Of a stretch of 51,750 nucleotides of DNA, positions 1 to 7,980 are shown piece after piece. Made by a program: the position numbers and the translations under genes. Each line of letters begins with the position of its first letter. Position 1 is the stretch's first letter. This stretch comes from Nitrosotalea sp. (GTDB lineage: Archaea; Thermoproteota; Nitrososphaeria; Nitrososphaerales; Nitrosopumilaceae). The stretch covers positions 1 to 51,750 of the forward strand of contig JARCRW010000025.1 in NCBI GenBank assembly GCA_029850515.1, written 5' to 3'. The notes under the pieces were generated by a model, which saw only the letters and a program-made list of their open reading frames with translations, was not told where the DNA came from and did no database searches.

Positions 1-58
1 CAGAATCAGAGTTGGCAATTAGGATCAATTTTAAATAATTTAATCACGTATTATAAAG

Positions 59-138
59 TGGACGGAAACGCGGGGTAATAACCCAAGCATGATGTACAAA
101 GGTATGATGTGTGAACACGTTTCCGTCTCTCTTGTTTT
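59..138 (+). ncRNA. candidate small structured RNA
   Basis: A perfect 10-bp inverted repeat, GACGGAAACG at 61-70 and CGTTTCCGTC at 118-127, encloses 47 bases that contain a second hairpin (GGGT-AATA-ACCC, 73-84) and two copies of ATGATGT. A TATA-like TTTTAAATA at 29-37 lies about 26 bases before the stem, so transcription could start at its first base, and a pyrimidine/T-rich run (127-138) follows it. It does not fold as a tRNA and lacks a CTGA box for a C/D sRNA. A 55-codon frame (89-256) also crosses it but looks uncharacteristic. The RNA reading is inference. Confidence 0.35.
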
Positions 139-469
139 AAAAATTAATCGTGTGATGAAGCAAAATTATGATTCACTCCATCCACGGATGAGACGAACAG
201 AAATATTTGTACTTGTTCGGTCTTCAGGCATATGTTTTGATCTGTCATCAAGTTAAATCAAACTAAAGTCAAACTTGTTGTAAACACCAATAGTGTTAAT
301 GCCGTATATCACTCACTCATGTCATAACACCAACAGACATCCTGACAGTCCAGATGATATTATGCAGGGATGAATTTATCACGCCATGAACAATTCAGTT
401 TTGACAAGTAAGAATCGCATTATCAGATAATGAGAGTAGAAATTAACATCAAATCTTAAATATCAAATC
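139..469. other. gene-free stretch
   Basis: No convincing gene, tRNA or repeat was found on either strand between the candidate RNA and the PEFG protein gene. The end of a weak 55-codon frame (to 256) falls here. No clear TATA box at the usual distance from the start at 470 stands out. Confidence 0.5.
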
Positions 470-997
470 ATGAAGGCTAGTGTATTGACAATCATACCAA
501 AAGCAGGTCTTGTAGCAATCATGTTCTTTACAGTTTCAATTTTATCTGCAACAGCACAAACCCCCATTACTGTAATAACTGACAAGACATCATATTCTGA
601 TGGTGATACGATCAAGATATCGGGTAGTGTATCTGATCAGTTAAACATACCAATATCCATAGTCATCAAAGATAGTTCTCAAAATCTAGTATACATTGCC
701 CAGACAAACCCAGATGCCCACAATAATTATTCAGCTCAAGCAGTTGCAGGTGGAAGCCTGTGGAAAACTGCTGGCACTTACGAGATTGATGTCACATATG
801 GAGGTCAGGATAAAACTGCCAAGACTACATTTGAGTTCACAGGAACTCAAACACAGCCCATCTCAAACACCGGAAATCAGACCAATGCAACACAGGCAAT
901 TCCAGAATTCGGCTCATTGTCTGTGATAATATTTGCACTATCAATCTTGACCACAATAGCACTATCTACAAAAATAAGACCCATTTTTACAATCTAA
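470..997 (+). CDS. secreted Ig-like protein with PEFG sorting tail
   Basis: 175 aa. A hydrophobic signal segment (about residues 11-29, ending ATAQ) is followed by an Ig-like beta domain (about 33-122) of the kind common in thaumarchaeal surface proteins, a short Asn/Thr/Gln-rich linker, then IPEFG, a hydrophobic helix and a short basic end. PEFG-CTERM tails are known archaeosortase sorting signals, so the protein is probably exported, processed and anchored to the cell surface. The first domain resembles the N-terminal domain of the FN3 protein at 19358-20572. Ligand or structural role is unknown. It stands alone on its strand, 235 bases before htpX. Confidence 0.75.
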   Translation: MKASVLTIIPKAGLVAIMFFTVSILSATAQTPITVITDKTSYSDGDTIKISGSVSDQLNIPISIVIKDSSQNLVYIAQTNPDAHNNYSAQAVAGGSLWKTAGTYEIDVTYGGQDKTAKTTFEFTGTQTQPISNTGNQTNATQAIPEFGSLSVIIFALSILTTIALSTKIRPIFTI

Positions 998-1231
998 TTT
1001 CACTTTCAAACGCGGTCAGGGCATCAGCATAACAGAATATTTTACAGATTCAGAAATTTTCATTCTTTCAAGAGATTCCACTAAAAGCAGGCAAGAAAGA
1101 GAACCCCAGATCAGAAACATTTAGACAAATTTTCTACATCGTAGAGCATTTGTTAGAACGTGTACACCGTAGGATCAGTCAAAAAATAAGTCTCAAGTTT
1201 TAAATTATGATCAAGGGCACAGTATGCCAGT

Positions 1232-2140
1232 ATGCAGCGTGATTTGCAATTAACTTTAAGGATGGCGATTAGCTTTTTTGCCCTCACTATAATCTACCTG
1301 GCATTTTTGAGTTTCATTACAATTTATTTCGGATTAGGCATTCTCCCAATTGCGATGATTGCCGGACTAATGATCGGTGCACAGTGGTACTTTTCTGACA
1401 GAATAGTATTATGGAGCACAGGAACCAAGATCATATCCAAAGAGGAATACCCTACATTGCATCAAATAATAGAAAACTTGACTCAAAAAGCAAACATTCC
1501 AAAACCCAGAGTAGGAGTCATGGCCAGCGATGTTCCAAACGCATTTGCAACTGGAAAGGGTCCCAAGAGATCAATAATAGTCGTGAGTACCGGAATACTA
1601 AGAATTCTAGACAAGGACGAACTTGAGGGCGTATTATCACATGAAATTACCCACATTAGAAATAGAGATGTTACAATCATCACACTTGCCAGTTTATTTT
1701 CCACAATTGCATGGTATTTGATGCAGTCTTCCATGTTTAGCACAATGTGGGGAGGATACGGGTATGGTGGAAGACAACAGGGTGGAAATACATTTGTTGT
1801 CATCATAGTTGCAGGGATAGTTTGGTTCCTAAGTTTTTTGACAATCCGGGCAATATCTAGATACAGGGAATTTGCAGCAGACAGAGGCGGTGCTTATCTT
1901 ACAGGCAAACCAATGAACCTATCCCGTGCGCTAATGAAGATAAGCGGAGAGGTAAAGACTGCTCCCATCCCTCAACTCAAAAAGATGGAAGGCATGAATG
2001 CATTTTTCATCATACCTGCAATATCAGGTGAGACTATCGCGCGATTCTTTTCTACACATCCTCCAGTCACAGAACGTGTAAAGCGTTTGATGCGAATTGA
2101 GCAAGAACTTCGCAACCAAGATGAGTTTGGAATTAGTTGA
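1232..2140 (+). CDS. htpX: HtpX-like M48 membrane zinc metalloprotease
   Basis: 302 aa, the usual length for HtpX. Two N-terminal membrane segments (about 11-50) precede the catalytic HEITH motif (137-141); the third zinc ligand is likely Glu213 in YREFAAD, and hydrophobic stretches at about 150-168 and 187-207 lie between. A Gly/Tyr-rich loop follows the second membrane block. Family knowledge: HtpX degrades damaged or misfolded membrane proteins, with the active site facing the cytoplasm. A TATA-like TTTTAAATTA near 1198-1207 sits about 27 bases before the ATG, suggesting a nearly leaderless transcript. An Hsp20 gene lies downstream, fitting a proteostasis neighbourhood. Confidence 0.9.
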   Translation: MQRDLQLTLRMAISFFALTIIYLAFLSFITIYFGLGILPIAMIAGLMIGAQWYFSDRIVLWSTGTKIISKEEYPTLHQIIENLTQKANIPKPRVGVMASDVPNAFATGKGPKRSIIVVSTGILRILDKDELEGVLSHEITHIRNRDVTIITLASLFSTIAWYLMQSSMFSTMWGGYGYGGRQQGGNTFVVIIVAGIVWFLSFLTIRAISRYREFAADRGGAYLTGKPMNLSRALMKISGEVKTAPIPQLKKMEGMNAFFIIPAISGETIARFFSTHPPVTERVKRLMRIEQELRNQDEFGIS

Positions 2141-2307
2141 AATTACGCTACTCAAGATTCTTGGTCAGGATGCATACTTAGGCCATACTATAAACCACAT
2201 ATGTTTTAATTTTAGTAAGAGGAAGATTTTCAACATTGATAATCATCGATGATAAATTGACACGATTATTTTTATAAGAGAAAATCATTAGGTCATTGTT
2301 TATTACA

Positions 2308-3042
2308 ATGCAAAAATCCAAGGTAAAAAAGTTAGAATTGTCAGAAGATCCAGTCACGTTATTTCTTGGCATACCAGGGCCCGGATTGATAGGAACCATG
2401 TCCATGACATACATTATCCATACACTAAAGATGGATCTAGTTGGAGAGATAGAAAGTAGCCCTTCGCCAATCATCTTTGTAGACAATGGTCAAATGGTGG
2501 GCCCTATCAGAATTTATAAAAAAGACAAGATGTTTGCAATTGTGTCAGACATTCCAATAGATTATGATAATTCCATAGGCTTTACAGAATCTGTCATAGA
2601 TTTTTCTAAAAAGAACCATGTTGATTTTATCGTGTTCTTATCAGGCATTCAGGTGCAGGAAAGAAATGTATCCAATCTTAAGACATATGGACTTGTCACA
2701 CATGAGAAACTTGAAAAACTACTTTATGATAACGGGATACCAAAGTTTCTTTCAGGTGTGATAAGTGGTCCCGATGCCATAATTCTTTCACAGTTGAGAA
2801 GTTCATCCATACCCACCGTTGCTTTTCATACCGAGTGCAATTACTTTTTTCCTGATCCTGATGCTGCCATGCAAATCATCAAAGTAATTTCACAGATCAT
2901 AAAGACAAAGATTGATCTGTCAGAATTTGAGAAACAGGTTGACTATTTACGATTACAAAACAGGCAACTCATGGAGGATACACTAAATGTTTTACAAACA
3001 CAAAAGGAATCATCAACTACTCCCCCCCAAATATACAAGTGA
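2308..3042 (+). CDS. PAC2-family (proteasome assembly chaperone-like) protein
   Basis: 244 aa from the ATG. A TTG lies four codons upstream in frame (2296), but the TATA-like TTTTTATAAG (about 2270-2279) favours the ATG. The opening part has the PAC2-family pattern: a hydrophobic strand, GIPGPGLIG, then a helix and the SSPSPIIFV strand. The middle carries the alternating strands and helices of the phosphorylase-like fold, and the last 45 residues form a probable helical tail. Archaeal PAC2 proteins are related to proteasome assembly chaperones, but their molecular role is not firmly settled. The Hsp20 gene starts four bases after the stop, so the two are probably co-transcribed. Confidence 0.75.
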   Translation: MQKSKVKKLELSEDPVTLFLGIPGPGLIGTMSMTYIIHTLKMDLVGEIESSPSPIIFVDNGQMVGPIRIYKKDKMFAIVSDIPIDYDNSIGFTESVIDFSKKNHVDFIVFLSGIQVQERNVSNLKTYGLVTHEKLEKLLYDNGIPKFLSGVISGPDAIILSQLRSSSIPTVAFHTECNYFFPDPDAAMQIIKVISQIIKTKIDLSEFEKQVDYLRLQNRQLMEDTLNVLQTQKESSTTPPQIYK

Positions 3043-3046
3043 TAGT

Positions 3047-3436
3047 ATGAGCGATTTTGGATCATTTATAGAAAAACAGATGAACTCCTTTTTTGAAGAC
3101 ACTGTTTTCAATGATTTCACACACAAAGAATTGGTCCCACTTTCACATATTAATGAAAAACATTCTAGTTGGATCTTAGAGATTGATCTGCCACTGGTGG
3201 ATAAAAAAAATATCGAAATAACACTATCGGCTGATCATCTTTCCATAAACGCAAAACTGACCAAGACGTTTTGCATTTCAAGGGGAAATGTGGTAACAGA
3301 GTTCAACTGTTTGAGAAAGATGATAAAAATTCCAAATGGAATAGACACAAAACAAATTTCTGCAATATTTAAGAATGGCATTTTGAAGATCACAATACCA
3401 AAACTAGTACAGGGCAGAAAGATACCCATCAAATAG
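3047..3436 (+). CDS. Hsp20/alpha-crystallin small heat-shock protein
   Basis: 129 aa from ATG 3047, four bases after the PAC2 gene; the frame is open further upstream but that part overlaps the neighbour. The N-terminus (1-30) is short and Phe-rich. The alpha-crystallin domain runs from about 38 to 125, with the LEIDLPLVDK strand and a final NGILKITIPK strand matching the family's conserved end. The IXI-type tail is weak (KIPIK at the very end). Function by family: ATP-independent holdase for unfolding proteins. The domain is divergent in the middle, where Cys residues occur, so this is a divergent member of the family. Confidence 0.8.
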   Translation: MSDFGSFIEKQMNSFFEDTVFNDFTHKELVPLSHINEKHSSWILEIDLPLVDKKNIEITLSADHLSINAKLTKTFCISRGNVVTEFNCLRKMIKIPNGIDTKQISAIFKNGILKITIPKLVQGRKIPIK

Positions 3437-3448
3437 TTACGATAATTT

Positions 3449-3556
3449 TCAATTTGTTTTGTGATTACCCAATGTACAAAAGATACAGAGTGTATAGTAC
3501 TTGTTCCACATATTACGAGTGCACCCACACTTGCAGTCACATTTTCTTAGTTTCAA
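3449..3556 (-). CDS. 35-aa Cys-rich zinc-binding microprotein
   Basis: A short frame on the minus strand, read from TTG (3556) to TGA. It encodes MKLRKCDCKCGCTRN followed by a basic/aromatic stretch, LCIFC and a short tail. Six cysteines are arranged C-x-C-x-C-x-C, an 11-residue gap, then C-x2-C (positions 6, 8, 10, 12, 24, 27). Such spacing is very unlikely in a random frame and fits a small zinc-binding fold. A stop codon lies directly upstream of the TTG and the only internal ATG comes after four of the cysteines, so TTG is the needed start. A possible TATA-like CAAATATTGG lies about 35 bases upstream. Function is unknown. Confidence 0.55.
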   Translation of the reverse strand: MKLRKCDCKCGCTRNMWNKYYTLCIFCTLGNHKTN

Positions 3557-3840
3557 CTATCTTCTCACTTGTTTTGTGTCGGAGGACCCAATATTTGTAA
3601 GATTGTATTATTCGGTCTAGCGAAATGGTAACAGGACAACTACCGGATCTTTCAAAAACTTCACAACCCGTTGATAATTCATCACCTCTACGCCTGAAAA
3701 GATAGAATTATTTGACGAATGGAACCTGAAGCAATCACCAAAAGTTTCATGCACCATCAAGGTTTTGAAGAATATCTTTTGCTAGATATGACATGTGGAA
3801 AGTTAAGATCACCATATGAAATCCAGGTGCTTTTTATCTG
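3557..3840. other. non-coding stretch, possibly a gene relic
   Basis: No intact gene. On the plus strand short peptide-like segments appear in different frames: a 26-codon ATG frame at about 3625-3705, one containing IELFDEWNLKQSP at about 3705-3795, and one starting MEPEAITK at about 3720. None overlaps a recognisable family. They could be remains of a decayed gene, or chance. Confidence 0.25.
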
Positions 3841-4110
3841 TTAGAATAATTCCTTCACTTTGCTTCTGTACGATTCAACAATTTTTCCAAATTCTGCAAA
3901 ATCATCTGCAGATGGACTTTGTAGCCTCATAGCACATTGAGAAATAAAGACAGATAGTGCATTTCCAACCATCATGTTAAACACCAATTCAGAAAAGTCT
4001 CGCACCCCTGGAAACGCCACTCTTAGAAACGGCAAGTATGCCTTGGTCTGATTAATCATCAGATCGAGATTTGTCTCAATTGCTGTCTTGGCATCCGCAT
4101 GTATTGTCAT
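3841..4110 (-). CDS. conserved-looking hypothetical helical protein
   Basis: 89 aa from the ATG at 4110. The frame is open further upstream (to 4161), but the chosen start overlaps the stop of the preceding gene as TAATG, the usual sign of translational coupling. The product begins MTIHADAKTAIETN and is predicted mostly helical and amphipathic, without Cys motifs or membrane segments, and ends in a charged helix (ESYRSKVKELF). I do not recognise the family. Coupling to the upstream zinc microprotein suggests the two act together. Confidence 0.6.
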   Translation of the reverse strand: MTIHADAKTAIETNLDLMINQTKAYLPFLRVAFPGVRDFSELVFNMMVGNALSVFISQCAMRLQSPSADDFAEFGKIVESYRSKVKELF

Positions 4111-4316
4111 TAGTTCACCAGGACAATTTGATATGGTTTTGAGGCATAATGATGAGAACATAAAAACACCATTTTCCCATTTACCGTTTTAGCAGTGATC
4201 GAGATTCCGTTTAATTCTTTTTTACATACGTGACACGTTAGTGGTTGGACATCAGATCTGATCATCTTTTTTTGATGTTTCATATACAAATCTTGAACTA
4301 GGAAATTGTCAACCAT
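4110..4316 (-). CDS. small zinc-binding protein, paralog of the 22482-22697 gene
   Basis: 68 aa from the ATG at 4316; a TATA-like ACTTTAATAATG about 25 bases upstream favours this start over one eight codons earlier. The sequence has the pattern LVQDLYMKHQKKM, then CHVCKKELNG, ISITAKTV, and FLCSHHY, so likely zinc ligands are C-x2-C and C-x2-H. The protein at 22482-22697 follows the same plan (LLFQDLYF, CTVCQKGLDDG, SVTAK, LFCQYH), so the two are paralogs. Role unknown; small zinc fingers of this size often bind nucleic acid or protein. Its stop overlaps the start of the next gene. Confidence 0.65.
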   Translation of the reverse strand: MVDNFLVQDLYMKHQKKMIRSDVQPLTCHVCKKELNGISITAKTVNGKMVFLCSHHYASKPYQIVLVN

Positions 4317-4452
4317 GATTATAAGAAAACATTCCAACATTATTAAAGTAATTCAAATTATCAACTCTGGTTATCAGACATAATCAGCATTCAATACAAT
4401 CATCTGACATATGGTGCTAGACAGACATTGAAAAACACGGGAAGAAAATTTT

Positions 4453-4791
4453 TTAAATTGCCTTTTCATTCTCTGTGCCAGTTGCAATATCCACTGCACG
4501 TGAAAGCTTGTACATGAAAATTTTGCCAATTTTTGTATTATTGCGAATAATGTTCACCACCTCATCTTCGTCTTTCTCCTCTACAATTACAGTTACAATA
4601 TACTTGTCTGAAAATTCAGGAATGAATGTTTCAGTACCTTTTGCGGCATGTAGTGCAGGCCCAGCTGTTTTACCCCTTCCACGAACTTTCATAATTGTAA
4701 TTCCACCCACATGTATTTTTTTTAATGCATCACTGATAGCCCTGATATCATTTTGTGGAACAATCGCATCTATACGTATCATGTTAATCAT
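4453..4791 (-). CDS. P-II nitrogen regulatory protein (GlnB/GlnK family), copy 1
   Basis: 112 aa, typical P-II length. An ATG three codons in (4782) is an alternative start and gives the usual MIRIDAIVP beginning. The protein has the ferredoxin-like pattern: SDALKKIHVGGITIMKVRGRGK before the T-loop, GKIFMYKLSRAVDIATG as the C-terminal signature. The T-loop lacks the tyrosine (Tyr51) uridylylated in bacterial GlnB and reads GTETFIPEF there, so it is not expected to be controlled by uridylylation. By family it binds ATP/ADP and 2-oxoglutarate to report nitrogen status, often to Amt. It follows the second P-II gene after 38 bases and has its own TATA-like AAATATTATTTAG. Confidence 0.9.
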   Translation of the reverse strand: MINMIRIDAIVPQNDIRAISDALKKIHVGGITIMKVRGRGKTAGPALHAAKGTETFIPEFSDKYIVTVIVEEKDEDEVVNIIRNNTKIGKIFMYKLSRAVDIATGTENEKAI

Positions 4792-4829
4792 GACAGAATT
4801 TGCACTAAATAATATTTTTGCTAAAAGAC

Positions 4830-5159
4830 TCAGATGACTTGTTCGTCTTTTTTAGGAGTTTGAATGTCATATGCTTCTGAAATTGATGTGACGAATATTT
4901 TTCCAAATTTAGAGGATTCGCGAATGGCGGCTATTATATCGTTTTTCTTTTCATCTGTCACTATTACCTCCAAGATGAACCGCTCTCCAAATTCAGGAGT
5001 GAATACCTCCGTTCCCTTGGATGCATGTATTTCCTTGGCAATTGTTTTTCCCCTGCCCCACCCTTTGTATGCAGTTATTCCACCAACTGAGAGTTTTTTC
5101 AGTGCGTCACTAATTGATTTTATTTCATTTTCTGGGAGTACTACTTCAATTTTTAGCAA
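4830..5159 (-). CDS. P-II nitrogen regulatory protein (GlnB/GlnK family), copy 2
   Basis: 109 aa, transcribed away from amt. It shows SDALKKLSVGGITAYKGWGRGK, a T-loop with GTEVFTPEF and no tyrosine, and the C-terminal GKIFVTSISEAYDIQTP. The two P-II proteins are clearly related but differ in the T-loop and C-terminus, suggesting different partners. A TATA-like stretch (minus strand, about 5180-5192) lies about 25 bases upstream. The intergenic space to the amt promoter is only about 80 bases, so the two divergent promoters could be co-regulated. Confidence 0.9.
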   Translation of the reverse strand: MLKIEVVLPENEIKSISDALKKLSVGGITAYKGWGRGKTIAKEIHASKGTEVFTPEFGERFILEVIVTDEKKNDIIAAIRESSKFGKIFVTSISEAYDIQTPKKDEQVI

Positions 5160-5241
5160 GATGTAAGGAAATGAAATACCATATTAAAAAATCTTATGGA
5201 TTTATTTCAGATCCATTACAACCCACAAAAAAACAAATTTT

Positions 5242-5250
5242 TTTATACTT
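5242..5250 (+). promoter_or_regulatory. TATA box of amt
   Basis: TTTATACTT centred 27 bases before the TTG at 5273. It lies inside the longest open frame of amt and so argues against any start upstream of it. Confidence 0.6.
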
Positions 5251-5272
5251 CATCTTTTGTAAGAAAGAAATC

Positions 5273-6523
5273 TTGCCAATTGACACAGGTGACACAGCCT
5301 GGATGCTCATAGCTTCCAGCCTTGTACTATTGATGATCCCAGCTTTGGGTTTGTTTGAAGCAGGACTATTACGACGAAAGAATACCGTCTCCATTTTCAT
5401 GCAGATCTTTTTCGGATTAGCAATTCTCAGTGTCATGTGGTTCACATTTGGATTTAGTTTGTCATTTGGGCCAGATACAGGAATGGGTCTCACAGGAAAT
5501 ATGGACTGGACATTCCTCAATAATGTCCCATATGATTCTGGCCTGCATTATGCTCCTACAATTCCAGGAGTTTTATTTGCAAAATTCCAAATGATGTTTG
5601 CAGTAATTACACCATTGCTGCTAACCGGCGCGATTGCAGAGAGAATGAAGTTTAGTGCATATGTTATTTTTATCGTAGCATGGAGTGGGCTGATCTATTA
5701 CCCTCTGGTCCATTGGATTTGGGGAGGTGGATGGCTTGGTCAGATGGGAGTTGTCGATTTTGCAGGAGGTATTGTGATACACACTAGTGCAGGTATGGGA
5801 GCACTTGCAGCTGCTCTGGTGCTTGGAAGAAGACTCAACTATGGCCCATCCATCATGATTCCACACAGCATTCCAATAGCAGTTTTAGGTTCATCATTAT
5901 TATGGCTAGGATGGTTTGGATTTAATGCCGGTAGTGCATTAGCGTCCGGAAGTTTAGCAGGAAACACCATTATCAACACCCATATTGCATCGTCAATTTC
6001 TGCATTAATCTGGGTAGGGCTTTCATGGATGCGAACAGGCAAACCAAGTGTGATTGCTGCAATCAACGGAGCAATTGCAGGACTTGCAGGTATTACGCCA
6101 GCTTCCGGATACATTAGCGTAGAACATGCCTTTGTCTTGGGAATTGCAATTGGAATAGGATCATATCTTGCAGTCTTGTTCTTCAAAGAACATCTCAAGA
6201 TAGACGATGCGTTAGATGTAAGCTCAGTACACGGGGTTGCAGGAATAATTGGTTCTTTGGGAATTGGAATATTTGCAAGCACCTTGATCAATCCAAATGG
6301 TCCAAATGGACTCTTGTTTGGCCACCCTCAACAGCTACTCATTCAAGCCATGGGCGTTGGAGTTGCAGGAGCAATGGGATTTTTTGGAACATTTGCAATA
6401 ATGAAGGTAATAGACAAATTAATTGGAGTCAGAGTATCTGCCAAAGTGGAAGAAGCAGGCCTGGACATTGAAGAGCATGCAGAGCGTGCATATTCTGATG
6501 AAGACGAGTTTGGCAAAATGTAG
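5273..6523 (+). CDS. amt: ammonium transporter (Amt/Rh family)
   Basis: 416 aa from TTG 5273; the frame is open back to 5114, but the TATA box at 5242-5250 and the family's usual beginning (PIDTGDTAWMLIASS) support the TTG. About eleven membrane helices. The two pore histidines are in VIHTSAG and SSVHGVAG. The tail is acidic and short (EEHAERAYSDEDEFGKM). It moves ammonium into the cell, probably as deprotonated ammonia plus proton, and in ammonia oxidisers supplies assimilation and perhaps oxidation. Divergence from two P-II genes fits direct control of the channel by P-II docking. Confidence 0.93.
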   Translation: MPIDTGDTAWMLIASSLVLLMIPALGLFEAGLLRRKNTVSIFMQIFFGLAILSVMWFTFGFSLSFGPDTGMGLTGNMDWTFLNNVPYDSGLHYAPTIPGVLFAKFQMMFAVITPLLLTGAIAERMKFSAYVIFIVAWSGLIYYPLVHWIWGGGWLGQMGVVDFAGGIVIHTSAGMGALAAALVLGRRLNYGPSIMIPHSIPIAVLGSSLLWLGWFGFNAGSALASGSLAGNTIINTHIASSISALIWVGLSWMRTGKPSVIAAINGAIAGLAGITPASGYISVEHAFVLGIAIGIGSYLAVLFFKEHLKIDDALDVSSVHGVAGIIGSLGIGIFASTLINPNGPNGLLFGHPQQLLIQAMGVGVAGAMGFFGTFAIMKVIDKLIGVRVSAKVEEAGLDIEEHAERAYSDEDEFGKM

Positions 6524-6573
6524 ACGAAGTCTATTCATCAGAAAACAAGAATGCGTTGTAAAAATTGTCTTTG

Positions 6574-7980
6574 CTATACAGCAAGTTTTTTTCGTAAAAT
6601 ATCAAGCGTGGTAGCAGGATCCGCCTTGCCTTTTGTCTTTCTCATGACTTTGCCAACCAGATAGTTGATAGTATCCTGGTTTTGTTTTGCTTCTGCCACT
6701 GCTTTTTCTTCCTCTTGAAACACTTCATCAATTACTTTCTCGATAGAACTTGCATCACTAACATGGCCCAAGTCAAGACTGGACATGACATCAGCAAGCG
6801 ATTTTCCAGATCGTATCATCTCGTGCAATGCGAGTTTTCCTGAATTTCTTGTTAGTGTGTTTGCCATTATAGCATCTGCAAGGTCAGAGAGATGTTTTGG
6901 CGTAATCTTTAGTTCAATTTTCTTTTCTCTAGTGTCTGCAACACCCATCAGATCAGTTGTAATAATATTTGATACCTCCTTTGCATTTTTTTCGTTATGA
7001 GATTTATCGAACAGATCAGAGTAGAATTTATCAGAAGACAAGACATCAGCCACCTGTGCGGGCATGCCATATTTTTTGATGTATCTTTCCCTTCTTGCAA
7101 CAATGCTTTCAGGCATTTGTGTTTTTATTTGTTCAATAGAATTATTTCCAATTTGAACAATAGGTATGTCTGCCTCTGGCAAGTACCGATAGTCTTGCTC
7201 TTCCTCTTTTGATCTAGACGAAACGGTAATTCTTCTTGCCTCATCCCAGTGTCTTGTCTCTGCCAGTACTTGGATTCCTCTTTCAACAAGGCTCTGCTGG
7301 CGTGTAATTTCAAAATGAAGTGCTTTCTCAATATCTCTAAAAGAGCCTACATTTTTTATCTCGACTCGGTTTCCATCGCCCTCAGAGATGTTTCCATCTA
7401 CTCTCATTGCACCCTCAAGGTAAGGATCAGATACCCCAATATTTTCAACCAAATCTGCAAGCACGTTCAAGAACACACGGACTTGTTTTGGTGTCTCAAA
7501 GTCAGGCTCTGTCACTATCTCTACAAGTGGCGTACCTGCCCTATTGTAATCAACTAGTGTAATCATTGTCTTCTCCGAAGTACCTTCGTAGACCAGCCTA
7601 CCCGGATCTTCTTCTAATTGTATTCGTCTTATCCGGATTGTCTTTCCTTCAATCTCAATTTTTCCATCAGAGCCAATACTTGTAGGACCATATGCATTAT
7701 ACTGCGTAATTTGAAAGTTTTTTGGCAAGTCAGGATAAAAGTAGTTTTTTCTAAAGAATCCAATTTTTTCAGGAATTTTACAGCCCAGTGCAAGTGATAT
7801 CATCGCAGCTTTTTCTACCGCTTTTTTGTTCAACATTGGAAGTGAACCGGGGAGACCTGCGCAAACAGGACAAATGTTAGAATTTGGTTTGGTGTTTCTA
7901 TATTCTGCCTTGCATGAACAAAATAGCTTGCTTGCAAGTTTTGTAAGTTGACAGTGAATCTCAAGACCTATTTTTGTCAT
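6574..7980 (-). CDS. gatB: aspartyl/glutamyl-tRNA(Asn/Gln) amidotransferase subunit B
   Basis: 468 aa. It starts MTKIGLEIHCQL, the GatB signature, followed by a zinc site with C21-x-C23 and C37-x2-C40, the kinase-like cradle domain that activates the misacylated tRNA, and a helical YqeY-like tail (about 330-468) that holds tRNA. Its ATG overlaps the gatA stop by four bases (ATGA). Together with GatA and GatC it converts Asp-tRNA(Asn) to Asn-tRNA(Asn); in archaea the Gln branch normally uses GatDE, so the Asn role is favoured here, in line with the aspS gene at the head of the operon. Confidence 0.95.
   Translation of the reverse strand: MTKIGLEIHCQLTKLASKLFCSCKAEYRNTKPNSNICPVCAGLPGSLPMLNKKAVEKAAMISLALGCKIPEKIGFFRKNYFYPDLPKNFQITQYNAYGPTSIGSDGKIEIEGKTIRIRRIQLEEDPGRLVYEGTSEKTMITLVDYNRAGTPLVEIVTEPDFETPKQVRVFLNVLADLVENIGVSDPYLEGAMRVDGNISEGDGNRVEIKNVGSFRDIEKALHFEITRQQSLVERGIQVLAETRHWDEARRITVSSRSKEEEQDYRYLPEADIPIVQIGNNSIEQIKTQMPESIVARRERYIKKYGMPAQVADVLSSDKFYSDLFDKSHNEKNAKEVSNIITTDLMGVADTREKKIELKITPKHLSDLADAIMANTLTRNSGKLALHEMIRSGKSLADVMSSLDLGHVSDASSIEKVIDEVFQEEEKAVAEAKQNQDTINYLVGKVMRKTKGKADPATTLDILRKKLAV

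Noticed and set aside
89-256. 55-codon frame beginning MMYKGMMC, overlapping the inverted repeat
   Set aside because: Composition is unlike neighbouring proteins and it starts inside the hairpin; no promoter at the usual distance.
140-260. C/D box sRNA on either strand
   Set aside because: C-like boxes (GTGATGA, TTGATGA) are present but a matching set of C, D', C' and D boxes at the right spacing is not.
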